Shown piece after piece: positions 38,178 through 48,999 of a stretch of 64,000 nucleotides of DNA. A program made the position numbers and the translations under genes. Position 1 is the stretch's first letter. Each line of letters opens with the position of its first letter. This DNA is from Lachnospiraceae bacterium (GTDB lineage Bacteria > Bacillota > Clostridia > Lachnospirales > Lachnospiraceae), in NCBI GenBank assembly GCA_022797535.1, contig JAAWKU010000001.1:62001-126000 (forward strand). The letters are read 5' to 3'. The notes below the pieces were generated by a model. The model ran no database searches. It had not been told where the DNA came from and saw only the letters and a list, made by a program, of their open reading frames with translations.

Positions 38178-40523
38178 TTAATGAGTGGAGTTCTCCACGG
38201 CAGTGGAGGCGATGATCTCCATGTCCCCCAGCATCTCCACACGTCCATAGCCCGCGGGGATCAGCAGATGCGCGCCCTTGCCCACACTGTGTCCCTCGAT
38301 GATGCCTGCACCCTCCAGCACACTGACGATGAGGAAGGGATGCGCCTGTTCAAAGGCAAATTCTTCCTTTACCACCAGTTTCCATACCTTATAGTAATCG
38401 CTCTCCGTCAGCAGATTCCAGGTATTAGGCTCCTGGGGAGCCGCCTTTTTAATGGCTTTTTTGTACGCCTCATCGGGTACATTGATTACATCAATGCTCT
38501 GAGACACATGGAGCTGTCGGGGTCTGCCGTCCACCAGACGATTGTAGTCATACACCCGGTAAGTAATATCGCTGTTCTGCTGGGTCTCCAGGATCAGAAA
38601 ACTTCCCGTGATGGCATGTACCGTGCCGGGATTGATCTGGATCATATCTCCCTTCTGCACCGGCACCCGGCGGATCAGTTCTTCATACCGATTGTCGGCG
38701 ATCATCTGCTTCAGTTCCTCACGGGTCCTGGCATGATGACCCACCACCAGTTCCGCCCCAGGGTCACAGTCCATGATATACCAGCATTCGGTCTTGCCAA
38801 AGGGAACCTGTTCCACTTTACGGGCATAGGCGTCATCAGGGTGCACCTGAATGCTCAGGTCGCTCCTGGCGTCAATGATTTTCACCAACAGAGGAAATGC
38901 CTCGTAGGAAAGATTTCCGAACATCTCCCTGTGTTCCCGGTACAGCCCGGACAGGGTCTGTCCTGCGTATTTCCCCTGAGTGATCCGGCAGTCCCCATGG
39001 GGATGGGCGCTGATGGCCCAGCACTCCCCCACCGCATCACTGTCCGCATGGTAGGGGTACTCCGTCACCAGCCGCTGTCCGCCCCACACGCATTCCTTCA
39101 GCACCGGCTCCAGATACAGGATTTCTCCCCCGGGCCGGTTCATGGCCAGCGCGCCGCCGTTGGTCTCCATGACCCGCTTATACCAGTAGGCGCTGTCCTT
39201 TGCGATACGCTGCTGGGTGCGGTAATCCACATACACCAGGCCGAAGCGCTCGTGATAGCCGTTGGCCCACTCGAAATTGTCCAGGAAGGTCCACAGGAAA
39301 TACCCCCTGATCTCCACGCCCTCGTCCAGGGCCCGCTGCACCTGGTACAGATATTTTTCCAGAAAATCAATGCGGTTGGGATCATGCACCTTACCATCCA
39401 GAGATACGGCGTCATGGCAGGACATACCGTTCTCCGTGATATACAGGGGCATATGGTAGCGCTCGTACAGGAACTTGCAGCCCCAGTAAACGCATTCCGG
39501 AGTCACGGGCCACTGGATGGCCGTCTTGGGAAATCCCGGGTAGCGGTCCACATACTCAATTCCCCCGTCCGCAGCCCGCCGCACCGTATAACCATTGTAC
39601 ACATTCTGTCCCATAAAGTCCAGGGGCTGGGAAATCAACTCCATATCCTCCGGGGTGATCTCCGGCAAATACTCTGCGAAACGCTTCAGGCCCTCCTCCG
39701 GGTAACGGCCCAGAAATACGGGATCGCTGTACCAGGTCACATTCCAGGTCCAGTTGTCCAGCGGATTGTCAAGGCCGAAATACGCTTCTCTGGCCGCCGC
39801 CACATCCTCCGGGCTGTCCGTGGCAGGGATGGCCACGCCGCAGGTGGGCGCAAACCCTATTTTCACAGGGGCTTTTGCGTATTTCCGCAGATTCACCACC
39901 GCCTGTCCATGGGCCTTCAGCACATTGTGAGCAATCTGAAAGGTCTCTTTATAGGAAAGTTTTAACCCCGGCGCATGTTCTCCCCGCAGATGTCCCAGCC
40001 CCACAAAGCACTGAGGCTCATTCAGAGTGAAAAAGTACTGGCAGTCCTGGGAAAAGTTCTCCGCCACCACCCTGGCGTACTCCCCGAACCAGGCCACGCT
40101 CTCCGGATTCAGCCAGCCGCCCTGATCCTGCAATGCCTGGGGATACTCCCAGTGAAACAAAGTGAGATAGGGCTCAATGCCGCCTGCCCGCAATTCCCTG
40201 AGCACATCCTTATAATAATCAATTCCGGCCTGGTTGACCTTCCCTGTACCCTCCGGCAGGATTCTGGCCCAGTTCACGGAAAAACGGTAATTTTTCACCC
40301 CCAGCATACGCATCAGGGCAATGTCCTCCCTGTAGCGGTGGATATGATCGCAGGCCGTCCGGGCGTCCTGCTTCTCATATACCTTTCCCGCTTCGCAAAA
40401 GCTATCCCACACGGTTTTTCCGCAGCCGTCCCCGGGGGCCCTGCCCTCAATCTGGTAAGCGCTGTCCGCCACGCCCCACGCAAAGTCCTTACTAAACATA
40501 TTTTTTCCCTCTTTCCTGTTCAT
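38178..40523 (-). CDS. GH1 beta-glycosidase fused to class I mannose-6-phosphate isomerase
   Basis: GH1: FTLNEPQCF, YITENGM; ManA part from about residue 455: YLEPVLKECVWGG, DLSIQVHPDDAYA, GTVHAITGSFLILETQQNSDITYRVYDY. Confidence 0.95.
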   Translation of the reverse strand: MNRKEGKNMFSKDFAWGVADSAYQIEGRAPGDGCGKTVWDSFCEAGKVYEKQDARTACDHIHRYREDIALMRMLGVKNYRFSVNWARILPEGTGKVNQAGIDYYKDVLRELRAGGIEPYLTLFHWEYPQALQDQGGWLNPESVAWFGEYARVVAENFSQDCQYFFTLNEPQCFVGLGHLRGEHAPGLKLSYKETFQIAHNVLKAHGQAVVNLRKYAKAPVKIGFAPTCGVAIPATDSPEDVAAAREAYFGLDNPLDNWTWNVTWYSDPVFLGRYPEEGLKRFAEYLPEITPEDMELISQPLDFMGQNVYNGYTVRRAADGGIEYVDRYPGFPKTAIQWPVTPECVYWGCKFLYERYHMPLYITENGMSCHDAVSLDGKVHDPNRIDFLEKYLYQVQRALDEGVEIRGYFLWTFLDNFEWANGYHERFGLVYVDYRTQQRIAKDSAYWYKRVMETNGGALAMNRPGGEILYLEPVLKECVWGGQRLVTEYPYHADSDAVGECWAISAHPHGDCRITQGKYAGQTLSGLYREHREMFGNLSYEAFPLLVKIIDARSDLSIQVHPDDAYARKVEQVPFGKTECWYIMDCDPGAELVVGHHARTREELKQMIADNRYEELIRRVPVQKGDMIQINPGTVHAITGSFLILETQQNSDITYRVYDYNRLVDGRPRQLHVSQSIDVINVPDEAYKKAIKKAAPQEPNTWNLLTESDYYKVWKLVVKEEFAFEQAHPFLIVSVLEGAGIIEGHSVGKGAHLLIPAGYGRVEMLGDMEIIASTAVENSTH

Positions 40524-40676
40524 TTATTAATGGCTATATCTATTGCCCATTCCCGCGCGCCCGCAAGTTTACAGTTCGTCAAATGACTTGCCTGCATTTC
40601 CATCTGCTGCGTCATGCCACTGAAAATAAACGCGTCGGCACACTGAGCATAAATGTTCCGTATCGCTCTTCCCGAT

Positions 40677-41852
40677 TTATCCTGCCGTGATCACAGACAC
40701 CAAATAAAACCCGGATGCCTCCTTCTCATGAGTCCGGCACACTTCGATCCGCACATGGCGCTCCCCGGGCTCCTGCTGCTCAAAGACCGTGGTCAAAGCC
40801 AGCAGATCCCCCCAGGTCTCGTCAAACTCGCCGTCCAGCACCACTGCCCCGGCCTCATCGCCGTCCACGATCACCCTGACTGCGGGAGCGGGCTTTCGGA
40901 TGGTGCGTCGATACTGCACTGCCAGGACGCTGCCCGTTACGGTAAACTCCATATATGCGCCCTCCTCCCAGGCTTCCCAGCCGCATTTGAAGATATCGGT
41001 CATATGTTCCTGGGGCGCGTGATCCCGGGCAAATCCCTCACAGGCATCCACCACCAGCTGTCCGTTCCGCAGCCGCCGAGAGCGCTCATAACGGTTGGGC
41101 GTCAGTGGCCGGGCAGGAAAAACAGGCTCAGGTTCCGGGCGTTCCACCTCTGCGTATACTCCGTCCAGAAAGTGCCGGATGGTATCCGCCAGCATAGCAT
41201 GGCCCTTGTCATTGGGGTGCAGATCATCGGCGGTAACTGCCTCCGCCGCCAGTTCCCCCGCCGCAATCCGGGCATGAATATTGTTCTTGAAGCTGACGCA
41301 GGGCAGATCATAATGCCTGCCCACGGCGGTGTGAATCTCCTCCGCGCTGATGCCTGTGCTGAAGAAAGAATTGTGCAGCAGCACCACCGCCGGCCGGGAC
41401 GGGGAGTTGTAGACATGTCGTACCAATCCCTCATAGGTCTCCAGGAAATGGGTGGAATTCCCGTCGTTTACGCTGAACTCGATAAACACCAGATCCGGCC
41501 TGGCAAAAAGCAGATCCTCATCTGCCCTGGCCACGCCGAATTCAGAAGTGGTGGCCCCGATACCCGCATTATAATACTTCACTTCTGCCCGGGGAAAATG
41601 CTCCCGCCACCACTGACAGCTCAGACAGGCATAACACTTCTCCGGCGCGGTGGCATCACAGCCCATGGTGATGGATCCCCCAAGATAGCCAACAGCCACG
41701 CTTTCCCCTGCCCGGACCCGAAGCATCAAATTTTTCAGCCGCTTTTGGTTGCCCCTGTTTACTACGATTGTGTCCAGATATTTGTCCCGCATACTTCCCT
41801 CTTTCCGAAAAACCCATGTCCTGCTTGAAGCAGACACCGGGCTTTCCCGCAA
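40677..41852 (-). CDS. SGNH-family acetylesterase with C-terminal beta-sandwich, CE17-like
   Basis: VGYLGGSITMG, FIEFSVNDGN, ADDLHPNDKGH; C-terminal module WEEGAYMEFTVTGSVLAVQYRRT. Confidence 0.75.
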   Translation of the reverse strand: MRESPVSASSRTWVFRKEGSMRDKYLDTIVVNRGNQKRLKNLMLRVRAGESVAVGYLGGSITMGCDATAPEKCYACLSCQWWREHFPRAEVKYYNAGIGATTSEFGVARADEDLLFARPDLVFIEFSVNDGNSTHFLETYEGLVRHVYNSPSRPAVVLLHNSFFSTGISAEEIHTAVGRHYDLPCVSFKNNIHARIAAGELAAEAVTADDLHPNDKGHAMLADTIRHFLDGVYAEVERPEPEPVFPARPLTPNRYERSRRLRNGQLVVDACEGFARDHAPQEHMTDIFKCGWEAWEEGAYMEFTVTGSVLAVQYRRTIRKPAPAVRVIVDGDEAGAVVLDGEFDETWGDLLALTTVFEQQEPGERHVRIEVCRTHEKEASGFYLVSVITAG

Positions 41853-41891
41853 TTTTCTTTTTTCGCCGTCCCGGCGCTGCCCGCCTCGGGA

Positions 41892-42983
41892 TCACTCCCA
41901 GAACCCATGGGTTTCGTTCAATTCCTCGATATAGCTGCTCAGTTCTTCCGCCATCCGCTCCGCCTCTGGCCTGCGCACATGGCCTTTGGTACCCACGCTG
42001 TTGTTGCTGTAGGCAAAATAGTGGATCCCGGGATCCCCCTTCTCCGCCACCACCTGTTCTATGGCCCGGTCCCAGGCCGGGTTATGTTCCAAGATCGTGG
42101 TCTTACAGATCAGATGCGCCTGGGGATAGATCCCCCGAAGGGTATCCAGGAACCTGCCGTAGGCCGCCCGCCAGCGCCTGGCCGCCTCACCGTCATAGTC
42201 CGCCGCCATATAATCCTCCGGGTGGCTGTCATTCTGTCCAAATGCCAGGATCACCACCTGGGGGCTGTATTTTGTAAAATCCCATTGTTTCGGCTCACAC
42301 AGATTGGGATGGTACTGTATCTTGTCATACATCCACTCCATGCCCCGGGCCTGCGGCTCGTTGAAATAGCCGGTGCGGTCCAGCAGCGCGATACCTCCCT
42401 GGGCCACATCGTGAAGCCTGGCCCCCAGCCGCCGGGCCGTGAGCCAGGCGTAGGAATAATAGCTGTTGGAGTACTCCCCATTGTGCTCCGGGTCAGGCTG
42501 CCCGCAGTAGTCCAGCGCCTCGGATACCTCTCCCGCAGATATGGAATCTCCATATACCTCTATCCGCCGCTCCGGCAGGGGACCCGGCGGCAGCAGCTGT
42601 CCGTCCCCGGACAGGAGAAAGCCGTGAAACAGCGCCATATGACAGGAATCCATCCGTTTGAACAGGCACAGCTCATGTATCCCCTCCCCCAGATTTTCCC
42701 CCAGCGTAAGAACCGTCAGTCCCTGATCGGCCAGATCTCCCCGATACTCCTGCCCGTCCAGAATCCAGCCCATACAGCTGGTCCAGTAGGAACGGATATT
42801 GGTAAAAACTGCCCGGATGCCGCTGCCTGTAAAGCGGATCTGCACAAAGCTGGCAGGATATACCATCAGGGCTCCGTCCTCCCGGTCCCTGTCAATCCTT
42901 CCACAATAATCCAGTTCCGGCTCCCGCCAGGAGACGGGCAGCTCCCCGGGCAAAGCCTGTTGCCGCAAATATTCTGTATCCAT
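41892..42983 (-). CDS. CE2-type acetylesterase (N-terminal jelly roll + SGNH)
   Basis: RIEVYGDSISAGEVSEA, VVILAFGQNDSHPEDY, GHVRRPEAERMAEEL. Confidence 0.8.
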   Translation of the reverse strand: MDTEYLRQQALPGELPVSWREPELDYCGRIDRDREDGALMVYPASFVQIRFTGSGIRAVFTNIRSYWTSCMGWILDGQEYRGDLADQGLTVLTLGENLGEGIHELCLFKRMDSCHMALFHGFLLSGDGQLLPPGPLPERRIEVYGDSISAGEVSEALDYCGQPDPEHNGEYSNSYYSYAWLTARRLGARLHDVAQGGIALLDRTGYFNEPQARGMEWMYDKIQYHPNLCEPKQWDFTKYSPQVVILAFGQNDSHPEDYMAADYDGEAARRWRAAYGRFLDTLRGIYPQAHLICKTTILEHNPAWDRAIEQVVAEKGDPGIHYFAYSNNSVGTKGHVRRPEAERMAEELSSYIEELNETHGFWE

Positions 42984-43003
42984 CCTTCATTTCCTCCTGG
43001 CAT

Positions 43004-44197
43004 TCAACGCCGCAGAAGCTCCAGGTTTTTCCCGATCATCTCACATCTCTGGGCCACACACTCCACGCTGCGCAGGGGATCCTCTGGAGTGTTGAATACA
43101 TAATCAATGAGTTTGTCCATGGTGGTAGTGGCCACATGCATCCGGGTGTCACTGGAGGCATAGTAAATATAGATATCCCCATTTTCCCTGGCGATGGCGC
43201 CGTTGGTGAACACCACATTGGACACATCCCCCACCCGTTCCGGGCCTCTGGGGCCGATCAGCAGGCCGGAGGGCTCCGCAATCACTCTGGCAGGATCCTC
43301 CAGGGCCGTGGCAAAGGCATAGATCACATAGCGCAGCCCCGCCGCCGTATTGCGCACCCCATGGGCGATGTGAATCCAGCCCCGGTCCGTCTTGATGGGC
43401 ACCGCGCCCGCGCCGTTCTTCACCTCGGTGATGGTATGATATTTTCTCTCGCTGGTAATCCTTTCCTGATCAATCACCGCATGGGTGATATCCTCGCACA
43501 GGCCAAAGCCGATGCCGCCGCCGGAACCAGTGTCGATAAAATCGTCCATGGGCCTGGTGTAAAAGGCATACTTGCCCTCCACCAACTCCGGGTGCAGCAC
43601 CACATTGCGCTGCTGGGGAGAGTTCAAAGTCTTTAGATTGGGCAGGCGCTCCCAGTCTTTCAGGTTTTTGGTACGCACAATGCCCGCCGCCGCCACCGCC
43701 GCGGACAGATCTCCCACAGAGGTATCCTTGCTCTCGGAACAGAATACACCGTAAATCCAGCCGTCCTCATGCTTTGTCAGCCGCATGTCGTACACATTGG
43801 TCTCCTCCGGGCAGGTATCCGGCAGCAGGATGGGATAATCCCAGAATCGGAAATTATCTATACCGTTATCACTCTCCGCCACGGCAAAGAAGGATTTCCT
43901 GTCATTGCCCTCCACCCTGGCCACCAGATAAAATTTTCCCTCCAGTTCAATGGCCCCGGAATTCATCACTGCATTGATCCCCAGCCGCTCCATAAAGTAG
44001 GGATTGGTCTCCCGGTTCAAATCATATCTCCAGTGGAGGGGCGCATGCTCTCTGGTCAGCACCGGGTATCTGTACCGTTGAAACAGGCCGTTGTAAAAAC
44101 CTGTGTCCACCTCGTTTTTCCTGGTTATCAGCTTCTCCTGCTCCGCCGCCAGGTCGTAATATTTTTCATGTACCATGGTTATTTTCCCTCTTTCCAT
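43004..44197 (-). CDS. GH130 beta-mannoside phosphorylase
   Basis: [89 protein letters not shown]. Confidence 0.9.
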   Translation of the reverse strand: MERGKITMVHEKYYDLAAEQEKLITRKNEVDTGFYNGLFQRYRYPVLTREHAPLHWRYDLNRETNPYFMERLGINAVMNSGAIELEGKFYLVARVEGNDRKSFFAVAESDNGIDNFRFWDYPILLPDTCPEETNVYDMRLTKHEDGWIYGVFCSESKDTSVGDLSAAVAAAGIVRTKNLKDWERLPNLKTLNSPQQRNVVLHPELVEGKYAFYTRPMDDFIDTGSGGGIGFGLCEDITHAVIDQERITSERKYHTITEVKNGAGAVPIKTDRGWIHIAHGVRNTAAGLRYVIYAFATALEDPARVIAEPSGLLIGPRGPERVGDVSNVVFTNGAIARENGDIYIYYASSDTRMHVATTTMDKLIDYVFNTPEDPLRSVECVAQRCEMIGKNLELLRR

Positions 44198-44256
44198 ATT
44201 TCATTCCGTATACTCTGTTTCCTGCCGGGCTGTTCATCTGCCCCGATCCATATTAT

Positions 44257-45447
44257 TCAGCGTTCTGCCTCTGCCCGCTTCATCATTTCCATACACATAC
44301 GCCCATTGTGGTAGGGGCACTTCCAGGGCTCCACCACGGGTTTTGCCAGGTCCGGCCTGCCGTTTTCATCCACCCGCCAGTACCACTCGCCTCCCTCCCG
44401 GGAATCCACCACATACTTTTTGATGAATTCCCAGATGTCCAGGGCTGCCTCCCGAAAGTAGCTTTTCTCCGGGGCTTTCTGCCAGGCGTTATAGAAACCC
44501 ACCATGCTCTCGGCCTGCACCCACCAGACCCTCCACTCATCGTCCACGCCCCGCTCGCACTCGTTTTTCAGGGAATGGCGGCGGTAGGCCGTCTCATACA
44601 CATTCTGTTCCAAATCCGCCGTAACAGGAGCCATCTTCGCCCTGTAGGCAGGATCCCCCAGCACTTCCACGCCCCGGTCCACCAGCCACGCCGTCTCAAT
44701 GTCATGACCGTAGGAATGTAGGTCGATCAGGCTGTTCATTTCATTGTCGAAAAACACCTCCTGGCGGTGAAGCACAGGGTTGTAGATCCTGTCTGCCAAC
44801 AGATCCATCATCCAGCGCAGCTTCTCCCCTGCAGTCTCATTCCCGGATACCCGCAGCAGTTCCGTATACGCCTCAAACACATGCAGCAGAGTGTTCATGG
44901 TGCGATCCGCCATGACGCCGTTCTCTGACAGCTTATCATTGTCCACAGGCCGGAAATCAATGTCCAGCGCCTCCTTATACCCATATTGGTCAAAGCACTT
45001 GCTCTCAATCACCTCCTGTAATTCCAGGGCCAGTTCCAGTGCCTCCCGGCAGCCGGACGCCGCATAGTAGCTGGAGAGAGCGTAGACGGCAAAAGCCTGA
45101 TTATAGGTATGCTTGGTAGTGTCCTCCGGTTTGCCGTCCCAGGTCACGGACCAGTACACGCCGCCCCGTTCCCGATCCAGACAATGCTCTTTTAAAAACA
45201 GATAAGCATGGTCCGCATACTCCTTCAGTCCCGGATCCTGCAAGGCCATCCAGGCGCTGGAGAAAAACCACAGGATCCGGCTGTTCAGGATACAGCCCTT
45301 GACCGCCTGCCGGTCCAGCTTTCCCTCCGCGTCCATGAAGCCGTAGTAGCCTCCGTACTCATTGTCTTTCAGATTTTTCCAGAAGGGCAGCAGCTTTTCC
45401 TCCAGATGCGCCCTCATTTCCTCCGTTATACTCATCTCTTTCCTCAT
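44257..45447 (-). CDS. N-acylglucosamine 2-epimerase family, probable cellobiose/mannobiose 2-epimerase
   Basis: GGVYWSVTWDGKPEDTTKHTYNQAFAVYALSSYY, LHSYGHDIETAWL, WWVQAESMVGFYNAWQ, GGEWYWRVDENGRP. Confidence 0.85.
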   Translation of the reverse strand: MRKEMSITEEMRAHLEEKLLPFWKNLKDNEYGGYYGFMDAEGKLDRQAVKGCILNSRILWFFSSAWMALQDPGLKEYADHAYLFLKEHCLDRERGGVYWSVTWDGKPEDTTKHTYNQAFAVYALSSYYAASGCREALELALELQEVIESKCFDQYGYKEALDIDFRPVDNDKLSENGVMADRTMNTLLHVFEAYTELLRVSGNETAGEKLRWMMDLLADRIYNPVLHRQEVFFDNEMNSLIDLHSYGHDIETAWLVDRGVEVLGDPAYRAKMAPVTADLEQNVYETAYRRHSLKNECERGVDDEWRVWWVQAESMVGFYNAWQKAPEKSYFREAALDIWEFIKKYVVDSREGGEWYWRVDENGRPDLAKPVVEPWKCPYHNGRMCMEMMKRAEAER

Positions 45448-45473
45448 TTCTTATCCGGCTTCTTACTTTTTAC

Positions 45474-45589
45474 TTCCTGATTCTCTTCTTAAATTTCACT
45501 TCCTATTTCTAATTCCTGATTCTCTTCTTTATTTCACTTCTTATCTTTACTTCCTGATTCCCTTTTTTATTCCACCTCATATCTTTGCG
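45474..45589. repeat. Intergenic 38-39 bp tandem repeat, 3 copies
   Basis: ttcctgattctcttcttaaatttcacttcctatttctaa / ttcctgattctcttctttatttcacttcttatctttac / ttcctgattcccttttttattccacctcatatctttgc. Confidence 0.85.
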
Positions 45590-45664
45590 ACTATCCTGCT
45601 TCCTGTCTCGGATCTCTTTCCATAAGCCGCAGACTGCCCGGTCCTCTGTAAGCTGCCGCCCTCT

Positions 45665-46684
45665 CTATGCCTGATATCTTCTGACGCTGTCCCGGAGCAC
45701 GATCTCTCCCTCGATAATCTGCATATTGCAGCGGCTGTCATCTCCTCCGATCCGGCGCACCAAGATGTCGATGCCTGCTTTCGCCATCTGAGGCATGTTC
45801 ACCGAGTAAGTGGAAATGGGCACATCGCACAGGCCGGGATACAGCCAGTCGTCATACCCCACCAAAGAAACATCCTCCGGCACCCGGTATCCTGCCTCCT
45901 GCAGGCTTTTTACCATCCTGCTGGCAGTCAGGTCGCTGTTGCACACAAAGGCCGTGGGCATCTCCCCGGGCAGCGGAATCCTGTCAAAGCAGTAGGCGCT
46001 GCTCTCGTCCTCCCTGTCCTTGATCACCCAGTCCGCCCTTTCCTGCACCCCATGTTCCATCAGGGATTTACGGTATCCCAGATATCGGTCCATAATGCTC
46101 TCCGTGGCCAGCACAGTCCCCACAAAGCCGATCTTCTCATGCCCCATCTGGAACAGATAATTGGTCATGTAATAGGCCCCGTAGAAACTGTTGCTGATCA
46201 CGCAATCCTCCTGGAGTTGTTTGTCATAAAAATCCATATACACCACCGGGACTTTGCACTTTTTCTTCAGCATCCGTAAATACTTGGACTGGATGCTTCC
46301 CAGAATGATCAGCCCATCAATCTTATCCTCCTGCACCAGCTTGGGCTCTTCCAGTTCCTGCTCCCGTTCCGCGTCCAGCACCTCCAGGATCACATAACAG
46401 TTCTCCTGTACCGCGCAGGTGATAATCTTCTGATAGAATTCCCAGTAAAAAGTGGCATACTTTTCCACATAAATTTCACCCATGATCACGCCTATGTTGT
46501 AACTGCGTTTCGCCTCCTGGCGAGTGCTGACAGGCGGCTTATACCCCATCTCCTCCGCCAGCGCCTTAATCCGCTCCCGCATCTCCTCGCTGACGCCTTT
46601 CTGGTCCGCCAGCGCCTTGGACACCGTCACCGTGCTGACCCCCAGCCGCTGGGCTATGTCCGACATTCTTACACCTTTTGCCAT
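45665..46684 (-). CDS. LacI-family transcriptional regulator
   Basis: VRMSDIAQRLGVSTVTVSKALADQKGVSEEMRERI. Confidence 0.95.
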   Translation of the reverse strand: MAKGVRMSDIAQRLGVSTVTVSKALADQKGVSEEMRERIKALAEEMGYKPPVSTRQEAKRSYNIGVIMGEIYVEKYATFYWEFYQKIITCAVQENCYVILEVLDAEREQELEEPKLVQEDKIDGLIILGSIQSKYLRMLKKKCKVPVVYMDFYDKQLQEDCVISNSFYGAYYMTNYLFQMGHEKIGFVGTVLATESIMDRYLGYRKSLMEHGVQERADWVIKDREDESSAYCFDRIPLPGEMPTAFVCNSDLTASRMVKSLQEAGYRVPEDVSLVGYDDWLYPGLCDVPISTYSVNMPQMAKAGIDILVRRIGGDDSRCNMQIIEGEIVLRDSVRRYQA

Positions 46685-46752
46685 CTCTCAACCTCCCTCT
46701 TCTGCTCGGCTGCTCCCATCCACGTAATAGAAGGTTTTATCCGATTCCTTCA

Positions 46753-48999
46753 TCACTGCCGCTTCAGCCAGACCAGCTTCGCCCGGAAGTCGCCCCACAT
46801 GCGCTCCAGCACCATGCCGCCGTTTTGCAGCAGCTGGCCGCTGTAAGATTTTTCCGTATCTTTGATCATACCTTCCGGCCCGTCCCCGGCGGCCTGCCCC
46901 TGCATATCCGCCTCGTATACATGGTACACGGCGGTCGCGTCCAGGCCCTGGAGGCGCAGAATCCTGCTGTGCCGGTTGGGTTCGCCCAGCACCTGTACAT
47001 AAAACACCAGGCTTTCCCCTTTGTCCTTGCTGACCACCTGAAAACAGTCATACAGATGGTTGTCTCCGTAGGAGGCAATGCGGTAATAATCCCCCTCCCG
47101 CACCAGGTCGTTAAACTTGTGATACAGGGCGGTCTGCCTGCGCACCATCTCCCTGTCCTCCGGACTCAACCCTGTGACGTCCAGTTCATAGCCAAAAGTT
47201 CCCGCCAGCGCCACAATACCTCTGGTCTCAAAGGGAGTATTCCGGCCCACGGCATGGTTGGGGCACACGCTGACATGGGCTCCCATGGCCGACAGCGGAT
47301 ACACCAGGGCCGTCCCCTCCTGAATCGCCAGCCTCTCGATGGCATCCGTATCGTCGGAACACCAGATCTGGGGACTGTAGTACAGCATACCCGGATCGAA
47401 ACGGGCGCCGCCGCCGGAGCAGTTCTCCAGAAGCAGATCCGGGAATTCCGCCAGCAGCCGCTCCTGCATTTCGTACATGCCCAGCACATAGCGGTGGTAC
47501 AACTCGCCCTGTCTATCCGCCTCCAGCTCCGCGCTGCCCAAGTCGCTTAAGGGACGGTTCATATCCCATTTCACATATTGAATGTTGGCACTGTGAAGCA
47601 CGGCAAACATCTGCTCCAGAATACAGTCCCGCACCTCCCTGCGGCTGACGTCCAGCACATACTGGTTCCGGGCCAGGCCAGGGGTACGTCCGGGCACGGC
47701 GATGGCCCAATCGGGATGTTCCCGGTAAAGTTCCGACTCCGGGGAAATCATCTCCGGCTCGAACCAGATGCCGAACTCCAGGCCCAGGGCGTTCACACCC
47801 TCCACCAGCTTTTTGAGGCCCCCCTTAAGTTTCTCTTCATTGACCTGCCAGTCTCCCAGGGCCCGGTTGTCATCAAAGCGGTTGCCGAACCAGCCGTCGT
47901 CCATGACCAGCATCTCGATGCCCAGCCCCGCCGCCTCTCTGGCAATATCCAGCAGCTTCTTCTCATCAAAGTCAAAATAAGTTGCCTCCCAGTTGTTGAT
48001 CAGGATGGGACGCTTTTTGTTCCGATAGGGGCTGCGGATCAGATGCTTTCTATACAGGTCGTGATAGGCGCGGCTCATGCCTCCCAGGCCCTCCCCGGAA
48101 TAGACCAGTATGACTTCCGGAGCCTGGAAACTTTCTCCCGGGGCTAATTTCCAGCTAAAATCCTCCGGCTCAATCCCTGCAGTTATCCTGACGCTGTCAA
48201 ATTGATTCATCTCCGCCTGCATCCTGAAATTGCCGGAGTAGACCAGGCTGAAGCCGTACACATCCCCTCTGTCCTGAGTGGCCGTGCGCTCCGGCAGCGC
48301 CAGAAAAGGATGTTCCTGATGGCCCGGTTCCCCCCGCAGGCTGGATACGGCATGTTTGCCATGACTCACCCTGCGGCGGTCCATGCGGCGTTCCCTGGCC
48401 CAGGAGCCGTGCAGCGTGATCATGTCATAGTCCCGGTTGTCCAGGTCCAGGCAGGCGCTCATGGCCTTCTCCAGATAGAGAGGCTGGCTCCCGTCATTGT
48501 AAAAGCGTACGCTCCTGGCGATGGCGTCCGTATCCTCAAACACACTGTAGAGCAGCACAGCCCGAAGGCCCAGCGCCTTATCCCGGCAGGTGACAGCCAG
48601 CGTGGTCACCTCTTCCTGACTGCCAAAGGTGGCCGGCAGACCCTCCAGTTTTTCCTTGCCCCGATAAATTTCATGGGATTCATAGGTGAGAAGCACAGCA
48701 CTGTGGCCTGCGGCGCTGCGTACCCGGACGCTGCTCTCCCGATAATCCCCCACGCCATGGCCGGAATACTCCGTGGGAAAGCTGTCCAGAAAGGAAAGTC
48801 TGTCCCGGGAATTGACCTGGGGCGTCATGGGGTTCTCATAAATGCGCATCAGCGCAGACGCCCCCCGGACGTCGTCGATCTTCCTGCCGTAGTAGACATG
48901 ACCCAGAAATCCCTCCTGGTCTACGATACCGATGCAATAGGTAGTATGGGGAGTATCCAGCTGAAACAGCCTCTCCTCCGGTAGATAGGTAATTCCCAT
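46753..48999 (-). CDS. GH36 alpha-galactosidase
   Basis: LVMDDGWFGNRFDDNRALGDW, YVKWDMNRPLSD, LENCSGGGARFDPGMLYYSPQIWCSDDTDA. Confidence 0.95.
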   Translation of the reverse strand: MGITYLPEERLFQLDTPHTTYCIGIVDQEGFLGHVYYGRKIDDVRGASALMRIYENPMTPQVNSRDRLSFLDSFPTEYSGHGVGDYRESSVRVRSAAGHSAVLLTYESHEIYRGKEKLEGLPATFGSQEEVTTLAVTCRDKALGLRAVLLYSVFEDTDAIARSVRFYNDGSQPLYLEKAMSACLDLDNRDYDMITLHGSWARERRMDRRRVSHGKHAVSSLRGEPGHQEHPFLALPERTATQDRGDVYGFSLVYSGNFRMQAEMNQFDSVRITAGIEPEDFSWKLAPGESFQAPEVILVYSGEGLGGMSRAYHDLYRKHLIRSPYRNKKRPILINNWEATYFDFDEKKLLDIAREAAGLGIEMLVMDDGWFGNRFDDNRALGDWQVNEEKLKGGLKKLVEGVNALGLEFGIWFEPEMISPESELYREHPDWAIAVPGRTPGLARNQYVLDVSRREVRDCILEQMFAVLHSANIQYVKWDMNRPLSDLGSAELEADRQGELYHRYVLGMYEMQERLLAEFPDLLLENCSGGGARFDPGMLYYSPQIWCSDDTDAIERLAIQEGTALVYPLSAMGAHVSVCPNHAVGRNTPFETRGIVALAGTFGYELDVTGLSPEDREMVRRQTALYHKFNDLVREGDYYRIASYGDNHLYDCFQVVSKDKGESLVFYVQVLGEPNRHSRILRLQGLDATAVYHVYEADMQGQAAGDGPEGMIKDTEKSYSGQLLQNGGMVLERMWGDFRAKLVWLKRQ

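Noticed and set aside
37906-38178. 90 aa minus-strand ORF
   Set aside because: Overlaps the DUF4250-like gene in another frame and has no recognisable features.
38181-39965. 594 aa plus-strand ORF
   Set aside because: Antisense shadow of the GH1-ManA gene in GC-rich DNA.
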